Shown: positions 1-6,361, counted from the stretch's first letter. The stretch is DNA of 8,926 bases from BMS3B sp964501105 (GCA_964501105.1 CAZCRG010000070.1:1-8926), one strand, 5' to 3'. Translations and numbers: made by a program. The notes: generated by a model not told the origin, from the letters alone.

Positions 1-1193
1 GGCTTCTCCACCTCTGGTAAAAGTACAAGTTTTTTGTTTATTTTTAGTCTTCTGAGCTTTTTAATATGGCTCCTTACCTCTGGCCTCATTAAAGCTTCAC
101 TTCCAGTGTAAAAGAAGGCTGATTTTTTTGTCACTGGCTCAAGCTTCTCAAGGCTGTCGTAGGAGAGGGCAGTTCTTAAAGCCTCAAGAAGGTAGGGATG
201 TGCCCTTGCCCTTTCAGCAGCAAGTTCCCAGAGGGAACCGTCCTGAATGCTCTGCCTCACCCGCTTTATCTCTTCAAGGCTTACTAAGAGATTGTGCTTG
301 GCTAGGAGATAGTCTCTCTCCTTCTTTTCCAGCGTCTTTAGCTCTTTTGCTGTTGTGGAGGAGCAGGCTGGGCAGGAGCAGGGAAGCTCTCTCAGCTTGT
401 CAAGCTTATAGGTTCCAGAGGTTGTTATATACCTGCCCTCCCTTGCATAGAGAGCATAGGCAGCGCTGTCAAAGAGGTCGCAGCCCAGGGCACTGGCAAG
501 GGCAAAGAGCATTGGATGGCCTGCACCAAAGAGGTGCACGGGCTTATCATGAGGGAGGTACTTACGTGAGTGGATAATCACTCTCACAAGGTCAGAGAAG
601 CGGTAGTTCTCCATCAGAGGCACAACCCCACCTATTGGATAGAGATCGAAGTCAAGCTTTGCCATCTCTCTGGCACTTTTTTCTCTCAAGTCTGGGTAGG
701 TGGAGCCCTGTATTGTGCCTGAGAGGAGTATTTTTTTTCTTGCTTTAATACTCTCTCTGGCTCTTCTGAGAGTCTCTTCAAGCTCTCTCTCAGCTCTCTC
801 TCTTGAAACATCCGGCTTTGTTGGTATGTCAAGAATTACGCCAATATCTACTCCTATATTTTCCTGAAACTCGAGAATCTCTAAGGGTGTCACCTTAACT
901 CTGCCGTACTGATAGAGCTGGAAAGAGCCTGAGTCTGTCATTATCACGCCGTCAAAGTCAAGAAGGCTATGAATCCCTTCTTCTAGGGCTTTTTCTCTGA
1001 GCTCTCTGTGCTGGCTTATTATATAGGAGTTGGTTATTATGCCATTAAAACCGAGACTCTCTATTTCCTTAATACTGAGTATCTGCTTTCTCGGGTCTAT
1101 TACAGGGAAAAGGTAGGGTGTGGTCAGCTTTTTGCCATTTATATCAAGCTCTGCAACTCTACCTGAGCCGTCTCTTGCTTTGACTTCAATCAT
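1..1193 (-). CDS. tgtA: Archaeal tRNA-guanine (15) transglycosylase, 3' end beyond window
   Basis: Swaps guanine-15 in the D-loop of archaeal tRNAs for preQ0, the first committed step of archaeosine formation in the cytoplasm. About 397 residues are visible from the N-terminus; the frame is still open at base 1, so the C-terminal part is outside. The N-terminus (MIEVKARDGSGR) is typical of the family. Catalytic-domain landmarks are all present: the TDSGSFQ loop with Asp87, the FDSAAYALYAR stretch with Asp242 (expected nucleophile), and the zinc site CSCPAC with Cys272, Cys274, Cys277 and His300 at the usual spacing. The ATG at 1193-1191 has no clear Shine-Dalgarno, but a TATA-like CTTTTTATG lies about 26 bp upstream, which suits a leaderless mRNA. 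It is divergent from the next gene. The identification is secure; whether PUA-containing C-terminal domains follow cannot be seen. Confidence 0.95.
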   Translation of the reverse strand, partial: MIEVKARDGSGRVAELDINGKKLTTPYLFPVIDPRKQILSIKEIESLGFNGIITNSYIISQHRELREKALEEGIHSLLDFDGVIMTDSGSFQLYQYGRVKVTPLEILEFQENIGVDIGVILDIPTKPDVSRERAERELEETLRRARESIKARKKILLSGTIQGSTYPDLREKSAREMAKLDFDLYPIGGVVPLMENYRFSDLVRVIIHSRKYLPHDKPVHLFGAGHPMLFALASALGCDLFDSAAYALYAREGRYITTSGTYKLDKLRELPCSCPACSSTTAKELKTLEKKERDYLLAKHNLLVSLEEIKRVRQSIQDGSLWELAAERARAHPYLLEALRTALSYDSLEKLEPVTKKSAFFYTGSEALMRPEVRSHIKKLRRLKINKKLVLLPEVEK

Positions 1194-1214
1194 GCCATTG
1201 CTTTTACTTCAGCC

Positions 1215-1223
1215 CATAAAAAG
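1215..1223 (-). promoter_or_regulatory. TATA-like element for tgtA
   Basis: On the minus strand this reads CTTTTTATG, centred about 26 bp from the tgtA ATG. That is the spacing expected when an archaeal TATA box directs initiation at or next to the start codon. It is identified by position and composition only. Confidence 0.45.
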
Positions 1224-1384
1224 GTTGAGGTCAGATAGCTGGGGGTCATCACATTTCAGACAGGGATAACCTCATCATTCCTCAGCATAAGTATAAAAAA
1301 TCCCGTGTGAAAAATATAGAAAGTGGGGTAATACTGATAAAAAATTGCTCTCTTTCTTTTAAAAGGCTTGCCAACGCTAATACA
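1224..1384. other. Intergenic stretch between divergent genes, no gene seen
   Basis: This is the gap between tgtA and the small metalloprotease-like gene, excluding the promoter elements at either side. It is AT-rich toward its right half and contains a second TATA-like run (GTATAAAAAA, 1291-1300). The only frame after that run is about 26 codons from a GTG at 1307, without a convincing ribosome binding site. No RNA gene, repeat or conserved motif is visible. Confidence 0.4.
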
Positions 1385-1394
1385 GTATAATATA
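1385..1394 (+). promoter_or_regulatory. TATA box for the HExxH protein gene
   Basis: The sequence GTATAATATA is centred about 24 bp before the GTG start at 1413, matching a leaderless archaeal promoter. An AAAGGTAA at about 1397-1404 could act as a weak ribosome binding site if transcription starts further upstream. Confidence 0.5.
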
Positions 1395-1412
1395 ACTAAA
1401 GGTAACTAAAAG

Positions 1413-1898
1413 GTGTTTGAGTTGAAATGGGAGAAAAAGCTCCAGAAGGCTGAAAATATAGGGGATATATTCGAGGTGGTAAAGGAAGCTGTCTGGCACA
1501 CCACCGGGCAGGGAAGAGCAGGACTTTCTCTTGTGCTTGTGGATATTCCAAAGCCCCTGGGAGGTGCCCACCAGATTGGCTCCAATGCCATAATAGTTAA
1601 CAGGAGCATTCTAATGGTGAGGAAATTTGAAAAGCCACAGTACTATAAGCCCTTTATCTTCTATGTACTTCTCCACGAGTATCTTCACAGCCTTGGCTAT
1701 GCAGATGAGAGGCTAGTAAGACAGCAGTGCCAGAATATAATAAAGCAGGCTTTTGGTGAAGAGAGCAGAGTCTATGAGGTTGCAACAGAGCCAGAGAAGT
1801 TTCTTGCTGTGGATGAGCACGAGCTTGGAGAGATTGAGGTTAAGTATGAGCTTGTCAGCGACTTCGACAGGAGTTCCACAGGCAATATCTATGTATAG
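1413..1898 (+). CDS. Small zinc-metalloprotease-like protein (HExxHxxGxxD)
   Basis: This 161-residue soluble protein has no signal peptide or membrane segment. Its main landmark is HEYLHSLGYAD at residues 88-98: His88 and His92 would bind zinc, Glu89 would be the catalytic base, and Gly95/Asp98 fit the metzincin-type HExxHxxGxxD pattern, with Asp as third ligand as in snapalysin-like enzymes. The helix before it (PFIFYVLL) is hydrophobic, as usual for the active-site helix of minimal gluzincin/metzincin folds. A Gly-rich segment at 46-58 (PKPLGGAHQIGSN) precedes it and may form part of the substrate edge. The start is a GTG at TATA-box distance. A shorter start is unlikely because the hydrophilic N-terminal helix is well formed. 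The lipoprotein gene follows after 38 bp on the same strand but has its own TATA-like element. The family is not recognised by name and the substrate is unknown. Confidence 0.8.
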   Translation: MFELKWEKKLQKAENIGDIFEVVKEAVWHTTGQGRAGLSLVLVDIPKPLGGAHQIGSNAIIVNRSILMVRKFEKPQYYKPFIFYVLLHEYLHSLGYADERLVRQQCQNIIKQAFGEESRVYEVATEPEKFLAVDEHELGEIEVKYELVSDFDRSSTGNIYV

Positions 1899-1907
1899 GC
1901 GAAAAAG

Positions 1908-1915
1908 TATTATAT
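1908..1915 (+). promoter_or_regulatory. TATA box for the lipoprotein gene
   Basis: The sequence TATTATAT is centred about 25 bp before the ATG at 1937, with no Shine-Dalgarno between them. This suggests that the lipoprotein has its own leaderless transcript, even though it follows the previous gene closely. Confidence 0.5.
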
Positions 1916-1936
1916 GCAGCACCTGTAATTAACTTC

Positions 1937-2332
1937 ATGCGCTTCCTACCCCTTTTTGTTTTAAGTCTTTTTCTCCTTATTCCAGGCTGCTCTTTACTGG
2001 GAGAGAAGCATCAGGTTAAGGTGTCAGTGGAGGTAGTGCCAAGCAAGGTGAGTATTAATGAGGGTCAGGAGGTTGAAATAAAGGTAAGAGTTCTAAATAT
2101 AGCCAAAGGCAGTGTGACTGTTAATATAGATGCCGCAAACACAGAGGGGCTGCTTATTGTGAGACCTGACAGGACTACATTCACTCTTAAGCCTGAGGAG
2201 AGCAGAATTTTGAACTTTAAGGCTAGAATTAAGGAAGATGCTCTCCCGGGAGATTATATTGTGGATATAGTTGTGAAAACAGATAGCAGAGATGAGGTGG
2301 TTGAGAAGGCAAAGCTCAAGGTTATTGAATAA
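1937..2332 (+). CDS. Secreted lipoprotein with a single beta-sandwich domain
   Basis: This 131-residue protein begins with a short basic, then hydrophobic signal (residues 1-17), ending in a lipobox LIPGC. Cys18 is the expected lipid-attachment site, so the mature protein should sit on the outer face of the cytoplasmic membrane. The remaining ~110 residues are rich in alternating hydrophobic strands (VKVSVEVVPSKVSI, GQEVEIKVRVLN, SVTVNIDAAN, ESRILNFKARIK, GDYIVDIVVKT). They include a 'LPGDYIVDI' turn typical of Ig-like/CARDB or NPCBM-type beta-sandwich domains that cover archaeal cell-surface proteins. No catalytic motif is seen. The N-terminal arrangement and the downstream stop just before the tRNA promoter support the assigned limits. 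Its specific role is unknown; binding or structural function at the cell surface is inferred from the fold type. Confidence 0.8.
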   Translation: MRFLPLFVLSLFLLIPGCSLLGEKHQVKVSVEVVPSKVSINEGQEVEIKVRVLNIAKGSVTVNIDAANTEGLLIVRPDRTTFTLKPEESRILNFKARIKEDALPGDYIVDIVVKTDSRDEVVEKAKLKVIE

Positions 2333-2344
2333 TTTACAATTTTC

Positions 2345-2352
2345 TATATATA
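2345..2352 (+). promoter_or_regulatory. TATA box of the tRNA-Val/tRNA-His unit
   Basis: The sequence TATATATA is centred about 28 bp before the first base of the tRNA-Val, the normal distance for an archaeal promoter starting at or just before the mature tRNA 5' end. Only 15 bp separate the two tRNAs, so it probably serves both. Confidence 0.65.
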
Positions 2353-2376
2353 GTTAAGGTTTTCATCAATTCTGCA

Positions 2377-2450
2377 GGGCCCGTAGTCTAGTTGGTTATG
2401 ACGTCGCCTTGACACGGCGGAGGTCCGGAGTTCAAATCTCCGCGGGCCCA
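2377..2450 (+). tRNA. tRNA-Val (anticodon GAC)
   Basis: A complete 74-nt cloverleaf. The acceptor stem is GGGCCCG paired with CGGGCCC, with discriminator A. The anticodon stem TCGCC/GGCGG closes the loop TTGACAC, with GAC at 2411-2413. The T-arm is CGGAG-TTCAAAT-CTCCG. There is no intron at 37/38 and CCA is not encoded, so CCA must be added after transcription. It is the first member of a tandem tRNA pair. Confidence 0.95.
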
Positions 2451-2465
2451 CTAATACTAATCCAT

Positions 2466-2540
2466 GGCCACGGTGGTGTAGCCTGGCTAGCACTAGGGAC
2501 TGTGGATCCCTCAGCCCGAGTTCAAATCTCGGCCGTGGCC
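2466..2540 (+). tRNA. tRNA-His (anticodon GTG) with encoded G-1
   Basis: The cloverleaf has acceptor stem GCCACGG/CCGTGGC extended by G at 2466 (position -1) opposite C73 at 2540, the identity feature of tRNA-His; here the extra G is in the gene. The anticodon stem AGGGA/TCCCT encloses CTGTGGA, with GTG at 2502-2504. The T-arm is CCGAG-TTCAAAT-CTCGG. There is no intron and CCA is not encoded. Confidence 0.95.
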
Positions 2541-2558
2541 CTCAATTGTTAAAATAGG

Positions 2559-2563
2559 TTTTT
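2559..2563 (+). terminator. Oligo-T terminator after the tRNA pair
   Basis: A run of five T residues in an AT-rich stretch starts 18 bp after tRNA-His. Short T tracts are the usual archaeal intrinsic termination signal. No hairpin is needed or seen. Confidence 0.4.
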
Positions 2564-2586
2564 CCTGTATTACTGAACCCGGTAGT

Positions 2587-2594
2587 TTATATAG
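2587..2594 (+). promoter_or_regulatory. TATA-like box in the leader region before vapBC
   Basis: The sequence TATATAGC, preceded by TT, is about 28 bp upstream of an ATG at 2619 that opens an 11-codon frame (including stop). If used, it would start a transcript with a long leader before the antitoxin gene. A nearer TATA-like TATAAAT lies at 2690-2696 and could serve the same operon. Confidence 0.35.
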
Positions 2595-2638
2595 CTGTGT
2601 TTTTATGTGAGTTTGTGGATGAGGCTGATTAAATTATG

Positions 2639-2711
2639 TCAGGAGGTATAACAAAATTCAATCAACCCCTTTTATGTGGTAAAATGTGTTATAAATGTTA
2701 AAATCTCCTGA
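2639..2711 (+). other. Leader with spaced inverted repeat TCAGGAG/CTCCTGA
   Basis: TCAGGAG at 2639-2645 is the exact reverse complement of CTCCTGA at 2705-2711, separated by 59 nt. It lies in the untranslated stretch upstream of the antitoxin gene and could form a long-range stem in a leader transcript. Seven base pairs can occur by chance, so the significance is uncertain. Confidence 0.25.
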
Positions 2712-2738
2712 ATATTAAAGTATATCTTTCATACCAGA

Positions 2739-2748
2739 GAGGTGAGGT
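2739..2748 (+). promoter_or_regulatory. Strong Shine-Dalgarno of the antitoxin gene
   Basis: GAGGTGAGGT contains GAGGTGA, complementary to the archaeal 16S rRNA 3' end (anti-SD UCACCUCC). It is close to the ATG at 2752, which fixes the antitoxin start. It is among the strongest ribosome binding sites in the window. Confidence 0.75.
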
Positions 2749-2751
2749 AAT

Positions 2752-3015
2752 ATGGCTGAAGAGCTCGTGACAATGGGCACAAAAGGACAGCTTGTAGTGC
2801 CCAAATCTATTAGGGACAGGCTGGGTCTTAAGGCAAGGGATAGATTTATTGTTACTGGGGGCAGAGATTTTGTGTTATTCAAAAAAATCAGAATTCCGTC
2901 TATAAAAGAGGATTTTGAAAGGATTACAAAGGCCACCTCAAAAATAGCAGAAGAAAGGGGTATAACAGATAATGACATTGTGAAGGAGATTAGAAGGGTA
3001 AGGGAGAAGTGGTGA
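2752..3015 (+). CDS. vapB: AbrB/SpoVT-fold antitoxin (VapB type)
   Basis: This 87-residue protein should neutralise the adjacent PIN toxin and bind the operon's own promoter. Residues 5-47 form the swapped-hairpin AbrB domain, with the signature TKGQLVVPKSIRDRLGLK followed by DRFIV and a short strand pair. The charged helical C-terminus (about 48-87, rich in K, E, R) is the usual toxin-wrapping tail. A strong GAGGTGA ribosome binding site sits just before the ATG. Its stop TGA overlaps the toxin start, giving translational coupling. The gene lies 211 bp after the tRNA pair. The family assignment is firm; the antitoxin role rests on the pairing with a PIN-domain gene. Confidence 0.88.
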   Translation: MAEELVTMGTKGQLVVPKSIRDRLGLKARDRFIVTGGRDFVLFKKIRIPSIKEDFERITKATSKIAEERGITDNDIVKEIRRVREKW

Positions 3016-3428
3016 TTAAGAGGATTGTTTGTGATACCAATGTACTGGTCTCTGCTTTCATCCACTATGGCGGTAATGAGTGGAAAGTCCTTGACCTTGC
3101 CAGAGGGGGAGAAGTTCTCCTTGTCATGTCATGGGATATTCTGGAAGAGTTCAGGAATGTCATAACAAGGGAGAAATTCGGTTTGAGCAGTGATTTAGTG
3201 GCAGATGTCATAGCTCTTATAATAGAAATTTCAGAATTTATTGAGCCTGAGTCGAGTATAAATATTATTTCAGGCGACCCATCTGACAATAAATTCATTG
3301 AATGTGCTGTTGACGGAAAGGCAGGCTTTATAATCTCAGGAGATAAACATCTATTGAATCTCAGCCAGTACCACGGAATCAGGATATTAAGGGCGAAGGA
3401 GTTTCTGGAGATGGTAAAGGAGGGTTAG
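3009..3428 (+). CDS. vapC: PIN-domain endoribonuclease toxin (VapC type)
   Basis: This 139-residue PIN protein of the COG1569-like group is expected to be a Mg2+/Mn2+-dependent RNase whose activity is restrained by the preceding antitoxin. The acidic active-site residues are visible: Asp9 in CDTNVLVSAF, Glu46/47 in ILEEFRNV, Asp93 in GDPSDNKFIECA and Asp112 in ISGDKHLL, in standard order and spacing. All catalytic positions seem intact, so the toxin is probably functional. Two GTG codons (3009 and 3012) can start it. The second gives the classical GTGA overlap with the antitoxin stop; either way the two genes are coupled. Its RNA target cannot be read from sequence. Confidence 0.88.
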   Translation: MVIKRIVCDTNVLVSAFIHYGGNEWKVLDLARGGEVLLVMSWDILEEFRNVITREKFGLSSDLVADVIALIIEISEFIEPESSINIISGDPSDNKFIECAVDGKAGFIISGDKHLLNLSQYHGIRILRAKEFLEMVKEG

Positions 3429-3528
3429 CTTCACTCATAAAATTTGAAAACATCAACCCTTCATCAAACCAAGCCTTGCAGGCATTCTTTAGAGTTGAAG
3501 AAAGTGAGATAGTACAGGGTAAACCTTA

Positions 3529-4923
3529 TTATTTTATATTTCCCTCCAGCACCTTCTCCATATCCTCCAGGTCAAAGCAATAAACCTTCCTACCTTCAAA
3601 TTCATCTAATCTCTTTGAAAAACTCCTGGCAAAGATAGCAAAATATTCCTGTCTTTCTTCATTATTCCAGATTACATGACGTGATTTTTCCACAAGTTCC
3701 TTACACAGGTTTTTTGCATTTACTTTATTCTGCCATTTACATTCAGCAAACAAAATCTCTTTGGTTTTCTCATTCATTGCAACTATGTCAATTTCCTTAT
3801 CTCTATGCCACCACCTGCCGATTTTTGTAAATTCAAAGACCCTTGACTTCCATAACATATCTTCACAAACACTCTCAAATTTTCTTCCGATGAACTGGTT
3901 CAGGTATGACTTTATCTCCTTCTCCTCAACTAAGTCCACTTCGCCCCTTTCTATCATTTCAACATTCGGATATACAAACCTGAACCAGAAATCAAAAAGA
4001 TTGTCTGTGATGAAATAAAGGCCCTTCTTGCTCTTGAAACTTTCCGTCACTGGAATTTGCCTTCTAACCAGGTGCAGGTCAATCAGTACTGAAAGATATT
4101 TATTCACAATACTTTTGCTAAGACCTGTATCATTGCATATCAGACCTATTTTATTATTTCCTTTTGAAAGAGAAAGTAGGATTGAAAAATAATATCTCGG
4201 TTCCTCCAGTTCTTCTTTAAGGAGAAATTCCACGTCCCTGTAGATAAATGAGTCTTCCCGCAGTATTTTGTTTTTTATGTTCTCGATAACACTTTTCTCT
4301 ATTTCTACTTCTACAATATATGCCGGTGTTCCACCGAAAACAGAATAAAATTCTATGGCCTTTTCCATATTTCCTATATAACCGAATACATCTTCAAATT
4401 TAAAAGGCCTGACCAGTATCTGTCCCGTTCTCCTGCCATAAATGGGGCTTTTATATCCCAGCAATTCTTCCATCATTGAAACAGAAGAGCCACACAGAAT
4501 CAGAAAAATCTTTGTATTTTTTAGAGTCCTATCCCAGTGTTCCTGCAAAGCAGAAGGCAATGACCTGTCTTCTTTAACAAGATACTGAAATTCATCTATT
4601 GCAATAACTATCCTGTCATTTTTTGATTTTTCTGAGATGTATTCAAAGAAAGCATCCCAGTCTTTGAACTCAACACCTTCAAGTAATCTGTCGTTGAAGT
4701 AATTTGAAAGAGTCTGCTTAAACCTCCTCAGTTGAAGTACTTTTGATTCCTCCCTTGCAAGGAGTCTGATTCCATCCACTCCATCCATGGAGAGAAATCT
4801 TTCTATCAGTTCAGTTTTTCCAACTCTTCTTCTACCATAAATTATAACAAACTCTGCCCTATTGCTTCCATATCTTTCTATTAAAAAATTCAGTTCTCTC
4901 CTCCTGTCAATAAATACACTCAT
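3529..4923 (-). CDS. Archaeal P-loop ATPase with C-terminal PD-(D/E)xK-like domain (DUF234)
   Basis: This 464-residue member of the archaeal ATPase/DUF234 family (COG1672, STAND/AAA-like) opens with IDRRRELNFL, then Walker A GRRRVGKT (30-37), Walker B IVIAIDEF (105-112) and a sensor-like LILCGSS (141-147). A winged-helix region lies at about 245-290 (LICNDTGLSKSIVNKYLSVL). The C-terminal domain has DNFDFWFRFVYPN-like aromatic residues (308-320) and a nuclease-like IDIV...AECKW pattern with Asp379, Glu394 and Lys396, as in PD-(D/E)xK folds. Family members are abundant in archaea, often in mobile or defence contexts, but their role is unproven. The gene is convergent with vapC and lies behind cfbB/cbiA on the same strand after a 44-bp gap holding its own TATA box and a palindrome. 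It looks full length. Confidence 0.88.
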   Translation of the reverse strand: MSVFIDRRRELNFLIERYGSNRAEFVIIYGRRRVGKTELIERFLSMDGVDGIRLLAREESKVLQLRRFKQTLSNYFNDRLLEGVEFKDWDAFFEYISEKSKNDRIVIAIDEFQYLVKEDRSLPSALQEHWDRTLKNTKIFLILCGSSVSMMEELLGYKSPIYGRRTGQILVRPFKFEDVFGYIGNMEKAIEFYSVFGGTPAYIVEVEIEKSVIENIKNKILREDSFIYRDVEFLLKEELEEPRYYFSILLSLSKGNNKIGLICNDTGLSKSIVNKYLSVLIDLHLVRRQIPVTESFKSKKGLYFITDNLFDFWFRFVYPNVEMIERGEVDLVEEKEIKSYLNQFIGRKFESVCEDMLWKSRVFEFTKIGRWWHRDKEIDIVAMNEKTKEILFAECKWQNKVNAKNLCKELVEKSRHVIWNNEERQEYFAIFARSFSKRLDEFEGRKVYCFDLEDMEKVLEGNIK

Positions 4924-4930
4924 AAGTATA

Positions 4931-4944
4931 ATACTTTAAAGTAT
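4931..4944 (-). promoter_or_regulatory. Perfect 14-bp palindrome, probable operator of the ATPase gene
   Basis: ATACTTTAAAGTAT is a perfect palindrome lying between the TATA element (CTTTTATAAAT, minus strand, about 4947-4956) and the ATG at 4923. The unit AAGTATAAT also occurs twice as a direct repeat (4924-4932 and 4939-4947). Its position at the expected initiation site suits a repressor operator. Confidence 0.5.
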
Positions 4945-4946
4945 AA

Positions 4947-4956
4947 TTTATAAAAG
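4947..4956 (-). promoter_or_regulatory. TATA box of the ATPase gene
   Basis: Read on the minus strand, CTTTTATAAA is centred about 28 bp upstream of the ATPase ATG. With no Shine-Dalgarno present, this suggests a leaderless transcript separate from the upstream cobyrinate-synthase-like gene. Confidence 0.5.
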
Positions 4957-4967
4957 TTTCTCAATAA

Positions 4968-6326
4968 TCACCTCCTGCTATACCTGATACAGGCTTTAAC
5001 AAAGTTCTCGGGAAATTCTCTCGCTCCCCTGAAGTGAATATGCATATAGCTGGCAAGAGTGTTTTTATCATAGAAGCCATCTCTGAAGTCTTTAATCCCG
5101 ACACCTCTGTGCAGTGAGTATATGAATTTAATATCTTCTGCAGCATCCACTATTCTTGAGTAGTGGAACTCATGCCCCTTAACCAGAGAGCCCTTTCTCA
5201 GGTAGATATTGTCATGCTCCACCCTTGCAAGAGTATATCTGAGTGCCTGAAGTTTCTCTGTCATCTCAACTCTTGCATCAAAGACACCTGCCATGGTGTA
5301 GCTCTTTTCTCCTGAGACAATCTCTCTGCAGAGGTACATCAAGCCTCCGCACTCGGCATAAATGGGCATTTCATCTTCAAAGAGGGCTTTAACTCTTCTC
5401 AGAGCCTCTTTATTTGAGGAAAGCTCCTCTGCAAAGACCTCCGGGAAGCCTCCACCTATATAGAGGCCGTCGCATGGCGGCGGACTTTCAGTAAGGGGTG
5501 AAAAGAATACAATTTCTGCGCCATGTTTTTTTAGAAGCTCTATATTGTCCCAGTAGTAGAAGCTGAAGGCTCTATCCTTTGCCACAGCGATTTTAATCCT
5601 TTTTTCTTTTTCTTCTTCCTGGGACGGAGAAGGTAGTTCTTCTGCTGAGAAAGCTATTTCCATAAGGCTGTCCAGATCCACATTCTCCTCCACAAGCTTT
5701 GAGATTCTCTCAAGCACTTCTGAAAATTCGCCCTTTTCAAGAGCAGGTATTAAACCGAGATGCCTTTCTGGCAGAGATATGCTCTTCTCTCTTGGGATAC
5801 TTCCCAGAATTTCCACACCTGTTTTATCAATACCCTGCCTGAGGATATCCTCGTGGCTTTTACTTCCCACATTATTTAGGATAACCCCTCCTATATTCAC
5901 TCCACCAAAGCTTTTGTAGCCCTTAACAATAGCACCAGCGCTGTAGCCCAGCTTTGAAGCATTTAGTACAAAAATTACAGGTGTTGAAGTTATCTCAGCT
6001 ATATGGGCAGAGCTTCCCCTTGAACCCTCTCCGCTTATGCCGTCGTAGAGTCCCATGGCACCTTCTATTACTGCAATGTCAGCACCTTTGCTCCCCTCTC
6101 CAAGGCTCTCAACAACTGCTCTCTCAGAAGTTAACCACAGGTCAAGATTTCTGGAGTTTCTATCTGTGATTTTGGAGTGATAGCTGGGGTCTATATAATC
6201 TGGGCCCACTTTGAATGGCTGAACTTTGTAGCCTGTTTTTACTAAAGCTCCCATTATGCCAGTAGCTACTGTAGTTTTTCCTGTTCCACTTCTCTCGCCT
6301 GCTATTAGAACTCTGGGAAGTTTCAT
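4968..6326 (-). CDS. cfbB: Cobyrinate / Ni-sirohydrochlorin a,c-diamide synthase
   Basis: This 452-residue ATP- and glutamine-dependent amidase converts the a- and c-acetate side chains of a cobalt or nickel tetrapyrrole to amides. In cobalamin-making cells this is CbiA; in methanogens and ANME the homologue CfbB acts on Ni-sirohydrochlorin toward coenzyme F430. The N-terminal dethiobiotin-synthetase-like half has the P-loop GERSGTGKTT (10-19), KVGPDYIDP (39-47) and VIEGAMGLYDG (86-96). After a charged linker (about 230-245), the class I glutamine amidotransferase half has YIGGGFPE and the catalytic Cys326 in YAECGGLMYL, GHEFHYS (384-390), and the paired histidines of SYMHIHF (426-432). Length is normal. 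It starts at an ATG with a TATA element 24 bp upstream. Sequence alone does not separate cbiA from cfbB; the symbol reflects the likely methanogen-type host and is tentative. Confidence 0.9.
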   Translation of the reverse strand: MKLPRVLIAGERSGTGKTTVATGIMGALVKTGYKVQPFKVGPDYIDPSYHSKITDRNSRNLDLWLTSERAVVESLGEGSKGADIAVIEGAMGLYDGISGEGSRGSSAHIAEITSTPVIFVLNASKLGYSAGAIVKGYKSFGGVNIGGVILNNVGSKSHEDILRQGIDKTGVEILGSIPREKSISLPERHLGLIPALEKGEFSEVLERISKLVEENVDLDSLMEIAFSAEELPSPSQEEEKEKRIKIAVAKDRAFSFYYWDNIELLKKHGAEIVFFSPLTESPPPCDGLYIGGGFPEVFAEELSSNKEALRRVKALFEDEMPIYAECGGLMYLCREIVSGEKSYTMAGVFDARVEMTEKLQALRYTLARVEHDNIYLRKGSLVKGHEFHYSRIVDAAEDIKFIYSLHRGVGIKDFRDGFYDKNTLASYMHIHFRGAREFPENFVKACIRYSRR

Positions 6327-6345
6327 GAATATAGTTGCAAGGGAA

Positions 6346-6361
6346 GGAATAAATTTTTATC
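6346..6361. promoter_or_regulatory. Nearly overlapping divergent TATA elements
   Basis: Within 16 bp lie TTTATTCC (minus strand, about 24 bp before the cfbB ATG at 6326) and TTTTTATC (plus strand, about 26 bp before the ArsA-like ATG at 6384). Both distances fit leaderless initiation, and the two TBP sites are too close to be filled together. Confidence 0.5.

Noticed and set aside
128..577. Plus-strand open frame of 149 codons
   Set aside because: It is antisense to tgtA, whose catalytic and zinc motifs are clearly encoded on the minus strand here. The plus-strand product is Gln/Arg/Leu-rich without motifs.
775..805. CT-rich low-complexity run resembling a repeat
   Set aside because: It encodes the normal Glu/Arg/Ser-rich helix of tgtA (RERAERELEETLRRARES) and is coding, not a repeat element.
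2431..2528. Shared string GAGTTCAAATCTC in the two tRNAs as an att repeat
   Set aside because: It is the conserved T-arm present in both tRNA genes. No further copy flanking the vapBC/ATPase region was seen.
2612..2650. Possible C/D box RNA (GATGAGG...CTGA)
   Set aside because: The C box does not match RTGATGA and no paired C'/D' set with the proper spacing is visible.
2636..2701. Tiny Cys-containing open frame (ends CGKMCYKC) in the leader before vapB
   Set aside because: It has no ribosome binding site or TATA box at leaderless distance and is only about 20 codons; chance is likely.
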